The notes beneath the pieces are model-generated. The model ran no database searches and was not told the DNA's origin. It saw nothing but the letters and a program-made list of their open reading frames with translations. A stretch of 64,000 nucleotides of DNA from Sulfurimonas sp. RIFOXYD12_FULL_33_39. Its GTDB lineage: Bacteria > Campylobacterota > Campylobacteria > Campylobacterales > Sulfurimonadaceae. A program made the translations under genes and the position numbers. Positions 61,365-64,000 of this stretch are shown piece by piece. Location of the stretch: NCBI GenBank assembly GCA_001829785.1, contig MICF01000004.1:1-64000 (forward strand), written 5' to 3'. Every line of letters begins with the position of its first letter. Position 1 is the stretch's first letter.

Positions 61365-62051
61365 ATGAAAAAATTACTAATAATGACACTGTTTATATCA
61401 ACATGTAGTATAAATTTATTTGCAAGCGGAACAGACAATATTTTTAGAGCTACGTTGATAGTAGATGAGCTGGAATATCAGTTTAATGATGAAAAACTAC
61501 TAACTTGGGATACTTATGCATACGCAGGCTATGATTTAAACAAGATATATATTTACTCCGAAGGTGAAAAAGCTAAAGGCGCCTCTTTTGCTAAGAGTGA
61601 AAATCAGCTTGTTTATTCCAGAGCTATATCTCCGTATTGGGATATTCAAATGGGTGTGGGTTATGACAAAACGCAAGATTCACATAAAAAGTGGGGAGTA
61701 ATAGGTTTGCAGGGGCTGGCTCCATATTTTTTTGAAATACGTGCATCTCTTCTTGTAGCAGAAGACGGAAATGTCGGACTCAGAGCAGAAGCAGAGTATG
61801 AGGCACTTATAACTCAGAAACTTATCTTAACACCTAGTATGGCTTTTGCGGCATATACAAAGAACGACAAGCAAATGGATATAGGAAGTGGATTTTCTAA
61901 TCTTACCTTAGGAGCAAGAATAAGGTATGAATTTATAAGAGAATTCGCACCTTATGTAGGGGTAGAGTGGAATAAAAACTTTGGAAATACCAATAATATA
62001 GAATTATTAGATGAAGTTTACCTAACTTTAGGTTTAAGGTTTTGGTTTTAA
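61365..62051 (+). CDS. copB: CopB-type outer membrane copper resistance protein
   Basis: A 228-residue outer-membrane beta-barrel protein with a signal peptide (about 1-20). CopB features are FRATLIVDELEYQF, the strands with WDTYAYAGYDLNKIYIYSEGE, and the C-terminal SNLTLGARIRYEFIREFAPYVGVEW ending in an aromatic residue (RFWF), as barrels usually do. The methionine-rich N terminus of some CopB proteins is absent. It follows copA by 10 bases and is closed by the hairpin at 62082. Confidence 0.9.
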   Translation: MKKLLIMTLFISTCSINLFASGTDNIFRATLIVDELEYQFNDEKLLTWDTYAYAGYDLNKIYIYSEGEKAKGASFAKSENQLVYSRAISPYWDIQMGVGYDKTQDSHKKWGVIGLQGLAPYFFEIRASLLVAEDGNVGLRAEAEYEALITQKLILTPSMAFAAYTKNDKQMDIGSGFSNLTLGARIRYEFIREFAPYVGVEWNKNFGNTNNIELLDEVYLTLGLRFWF

Positions 62052-62081
62052 CTATTGTTAAATTTTGTTTAGATTTTATTA

Positions 62082-62108
62082 TAGTTCAAGCACTTTTAGC
62101 TTGAACTA
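62082..62108. terminator. Bidirectional terminator between copB and the nos operon
   Basis: Perfect 10-base arms TAGTTCAAGC (62082-62091) and GCTTGAACTA (62099-62108) flank a 7-base loop. The right arm contains the stop codon of the minus-strand NosL-like gene (62106-62108). Read from the minus strand it runs into an A/T tail. It should end both converging transcripts. Confidence 0.7.
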
Positions 62109-62576
62109 AATTCTTCCGTTTAAAAGATTTATAAGAGCCTCTTTTATCTCTTTAAAAGATAGAACTCTTTTACCGTTATATGAAGCTGCAAACTTTTTAG
62201 CTTCCTCATAATTTGCAAAAGGAACCAAATCATCACCTGCGGGAGAAGTATGTGAACTTCCGTAAACATAAAATGCACCTTTTGCATCAATAGGTTTTAA
62301 GCTTTTGTAATCCGTTACTAGAATATCTTTAAAGTCTGCTTCACTTTTTACACCTATATCAAACCATTTTCCGGGTTGATGATAAAACTCTATCATGGAT
62401 TTAGGGCTGACAAAGAAAAGTTTTTTCCCATTTGTAAGTTCTATTTTAGAGACCCACTTTGGATTTTCATAAACTTTCATCTTTCTTACGATACTTATCG
62501 TATCCTTATCATAATCCATAGTGTATGAAAACAGCATACTAGTAGTTATCGCCGCTGCAAATAAAATCTTTTTCAT
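62106..62576 (-). CDS. NosL-like periplasmic protein without copper cysteines
   Basis: A 156-residue exported protein with a signal peptide (about 1-17). The second half matches NosL (DAKGAFYVYGSS, PAGDDLVPFANYEEAKKFA), but the CXXCXM copper motif is absent: where it should be is KDTISIVRKMKVYENP. The protein contains no cysteine after the signal. It may be a structural partner of the true NosL proteins or bind copper through methionine and histidine. It follows nosY by 12 bases and is the last gene of the nos operon here. Confidence 0.8.
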   Translation of the reverse strand: MKKILFAAAITTSMLFSYTMDYDKDTISIVRKMKVYENPKWVSKIELTNGKKLFFVSPKSMIEFYHQPGKWFDIGVKSEADFKDILVTDYKSLKPIDAKGAFYVYGSSHTSPAGDDLVPFANYEEAKKFAASYNGKRVLSFKEIKEALINLLNGRI

Positions 62577-62588
62577 AATAGCTCCTTT

Positions 62589-63449
62589 TTAAACTAAATC
62601 TTTTTTCTTAAATATTACAAATCCAAAAGTTGCAAAAATCAAACCTAATACAAGTGGATAGCCGATAGAAAAAATAATAAACAAAGCTCTATTCATCGCA
62701 TCTAGTATATAAAATGCTACCGGTCCCATAACTGTTAATTCTGGATCAAAGAGAGATATTGCCGCTACTCTAAATACTTCCATTGGATTCATCATAGCAA
62801 TAGAGATGATTAAACTGCTTGGAAATCTTCCCTGCATCATAAGTGAAATAAGTGCAATATCTATAAAAGAGAGTAGAAATATCCATATAAAAAAAGCTAT
62901 TCCAAGTGCTACTTCGCTTGATTTTACAAATGATGAGATAAAAAATGCTATTCCCAAAAAAGCAGAAGAGAGTGCAAACAAAAGACCTGTATATAAGAAA
63001 AATATACTCCATGGAATATCAGCGCCTTTAATTGCGCCAAATATTACTGCTATTATCATTGCAAAGAAAACGGGTAGATAAACAGTTATAAATCTTCCTA
63101 TAATTTTACCCCAATAATATTGCTTTAAAGATATCGGAAATGACAACATGTACTCAAGTATATTATTGTCTCTGTCTCCGGATATTGAACGTACAGTTGT
63201 TATTAGTATAAAAATAGGGAGTATTATAATTGTAATTTGAATATACATAAGCAACAGTCTGCTCAATCCGCTAAAGCCCATAACTTGTGACTCTGTAACC
63301 CCTGCAATAAAAAACAGAGCTATAAGTCCACCAAAAACTAAAGAATAGACTAAAAACCATTTTGCTCTTATAGACTCTTTTAAGTCCAAATAGGCGATTA
63401 GATATAGATTTTTTATTCCAAAATCACTTTTATTAGCGCGCATTTTCAC
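62589..63449 (-). CDS. nosY: NosY-type ABC transporter permease
   Basis: A 286-residue membrane protein with six helices, typical of the ABC-2 permease NosY of the nitrous oxide reductase maturation complex. Family landmarks are ILITTVRSISGDRDNNILEYML, SFPISLKQYYWGKIIGRF and the paired helices FFISSFVKSSEVALGIAFFI. It should form the NosFY(D) machine that feeds copper or sulfur to nitrous oxide reductase. Its start overlaps the nosL gene by 17 bases. Confidence 0.92.
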   Translation of the reverse strand: MKMRANKSDFGIKNLYLIAYLDLKESIRAKWFLVYSLVFGGLIALFFIAGVTESQVMGFSGLSRLLLMYIQITIIILPIFILITTVRSISGDRDNNILEYMLSFPISLKQYYWGKIIGRFITVYLPVFFAMIIAVIFGAIKGADIPWSIFFLYTGLLFALSSAFLGIAFFISSFVKSSEVALGIAFFIWIFLLSFIDIALISLMMQGRFPSSLIISIAMMNPMEVFRVAAISLFDPELTVMGPVAFYILDAMNRALFIIFSIGYPLVLGLIFATFGFVIFKKKDLV

Positions 63450-63897
63450 TTCCTAGTATCTGTTTTCTTATTTTTGGGTTTGCCATATGCTCTCCCCTCA
63501 ACATTTTAACTATAACTTCATCAAAAGATATAGCACCGCTTTTGGAATTTTGATAAGCACTAAAACCGTAGCTCATAGGTGTCTCTTCATCTATTTTGTA
63601 GTGAGCATCGTATGAATTTATATATGCTCTTGTATCTGTTGTAAATACTTTAGATTTCAGCTCTTTTAAATTAAGTCCATTTTGTTTAGCAAATAAAACC
63701 ATACACCCTATATCATCAAAATTGTGAATTTCATTATCTATGCTCAACTCTGAAGTAAATAGTTTTGAATCAAGGATTTTCATATTACATGTAGAGCAGC
63801 TATCTGATTTTTTAACGGATGCTTTTTCATAAGAGTTACATCCGTTAATAAAAAACAAAAGAGAAAAAGATAGAAGTAAAAGCTTAAACTCTCTCAT
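63433..63897 (-). CDS. nosL: NosL copper chaperone lipoprotein of the nos operon
   Basis: A 154-residue lipoprotein. The lipobox ends at C20 (INGC). The copper motif has C34, C37 and M39 (SCSTCNMKI), and FDDIGCMVLF follows, then the conserved EETPMSYGFSAY and a C-terminal helix. It donates Cu(I) for nitrous oxide reductase maturation. It overlaps nosF upstream by 14 bases and nosY downstream by 17, so the three are co-translated. Confidence 0.93.
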   Translation of the reverse strand: MREFKLLLLSFSLLFFINGCNSYEKASVKKSDSCSTCNMKILDSKLFTSELSIDNEIHNFDDIGCMVLFAKQNGLNLKELKSKVFTTDTRAYINSYDAHYKIDEETPMSYGFSAYQNSKSGAISFDEVIVKMLRGEHMANPKIRKQILGSENAR

Positions 63898-64000
63898 CGG
63901 ATACCACTTTTCCTAAATCCATGTAAATTTGTCTATTAACAAGTTCTTTTACCTCTTCTAGCCTATGGGTTACAAAAAGTGTTGTTTTTTCACTGCTGTT
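63884..64000 (-). CDS. nosF: NosF ABC ATPase, C-terminal end (cut by the window)
   Basis: Thirty-nine codons of an ABC ATPase end, read by hand. The switch histidine motif TLFVTHRLEEVKELV and the end (QIYMDLGKVVSDERV) are clear. It lies directly before nosL and overlaps it by 14 bases, the usual nosF-nosL-nosY order. The rest, including Walker motifs, lies beyond base 64000. Confidence 0.85.
   Translation of the reverse strand, partial: NSSEKTTLFVTHRLEEVKELVNRQIYMDLGKVVSDERV

Noticed and set aside
1..64000. Frequent TACATGTA/ACATGTA palindromes
   Set aside because: About 15-20 occurrences of the 7-mer on both strands is near what base composition predicts, and many lie within His-Val codons in genes. 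Only the copy at 39269 was kept, because of its position.

Overview
The window comes from an AT-rich, free-living member of the Campylobacterota, most like Sulfurimonas or a close relative. This is inferred from gene content, not from a marker gene. The signs are an epsilonproteobacterial-type nitrous oxide reductase (nos) cluster with several NosL proteins, a fused ResB-CcsA cytochrome c maturation protein, a FlgS-like kinase, T-rich promoters with extended TGnTAAAAT/TATAAT -10 boxes, short intergenic gaps and many overlapping starts and stops. No tRNA, rRNA, CRISPR array, transposase or integrase was seen, and no gene-free stretch exceeds 300 bases.

Region 1 (1-16.3 kb) is a large chemosensory and signalling block. 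On the minus strand, reading from 14176 down to 1, come a response regulator with an unknown output, CheY, CheW, a methyl-accepting protein, a small STAS-like protein, CheA, CheR, a PAS protein with a degenerate chemoreceptor-like hairpin, a kinase-like protein without its phosphoacceptor histidine, CheD, CheB, a single receiver domain, a receiver-GGDEF-EAL protein and a CHASE histidine kinase cut by the window edge. CheA has no fused receiver, unlike the usual CheAY of this phylum, so this looks like an accessory chemosensory system, probably linked to cyclic-di-GMP. A divergent plus-strand pair (hybrid kinase and OmpR-type regulator) follows.

Region 2 (16.3-36.7 kb) is mostly core genes on the minus strand: a HAD phosphatase, ferrochelatase, CcsBA, a FlgS-like kinase, an M18 aminopeptidase, DnaE, a zinc-binding CZB-EAL protein and a P2-type cation ATPase. 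One AlbA_2-domain gene appears to have lost its central ATPase-like domain by an in-frame deletion.

Region 3 (36.7-47.3 kb) holds hoxEFU, the NAD(H)-oxidising module of a soluble hydrogenase, followed directly by an accessory island. The island carries a broken ORF6N gene, an unrecognised two-gene module (a soluble helical protein and a membrane protein with a pentapeptide-like domain), a small HTH protein and a type III restriction-modification pair. Just after res lies a second, diverged copy of the last 17 codons of hoxU. The island is therefore bracketed by two hoxU 3' ends, which suggests insertion or recombination at the hoxU terminus. No hoxYH genes are present.

Region 4 (47.3-52.9 kb) is housekeeping: a c553-like cytochrome, a DASS transporter, a Dabb protein, a patatin-like lipase, an M48 protease, PrmC and a DUF4149 protein.

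Region 5 (52.9-64 kb) handles copper and anaerobic respiration. It has a double NosL protein, a MacB-like ABC permease and ATPase, a cysteine-containing membrane protein, a NosL lipoprotein and a Crp/Fnr regulator. Next are a pentahaem cytochrome behind a well-placed FNR-type site and CopA and CopB. The 3' end of the nos operon (nosF, nosL, nosY and a cysteine-free NosL-like protein) follows on the minus strand.
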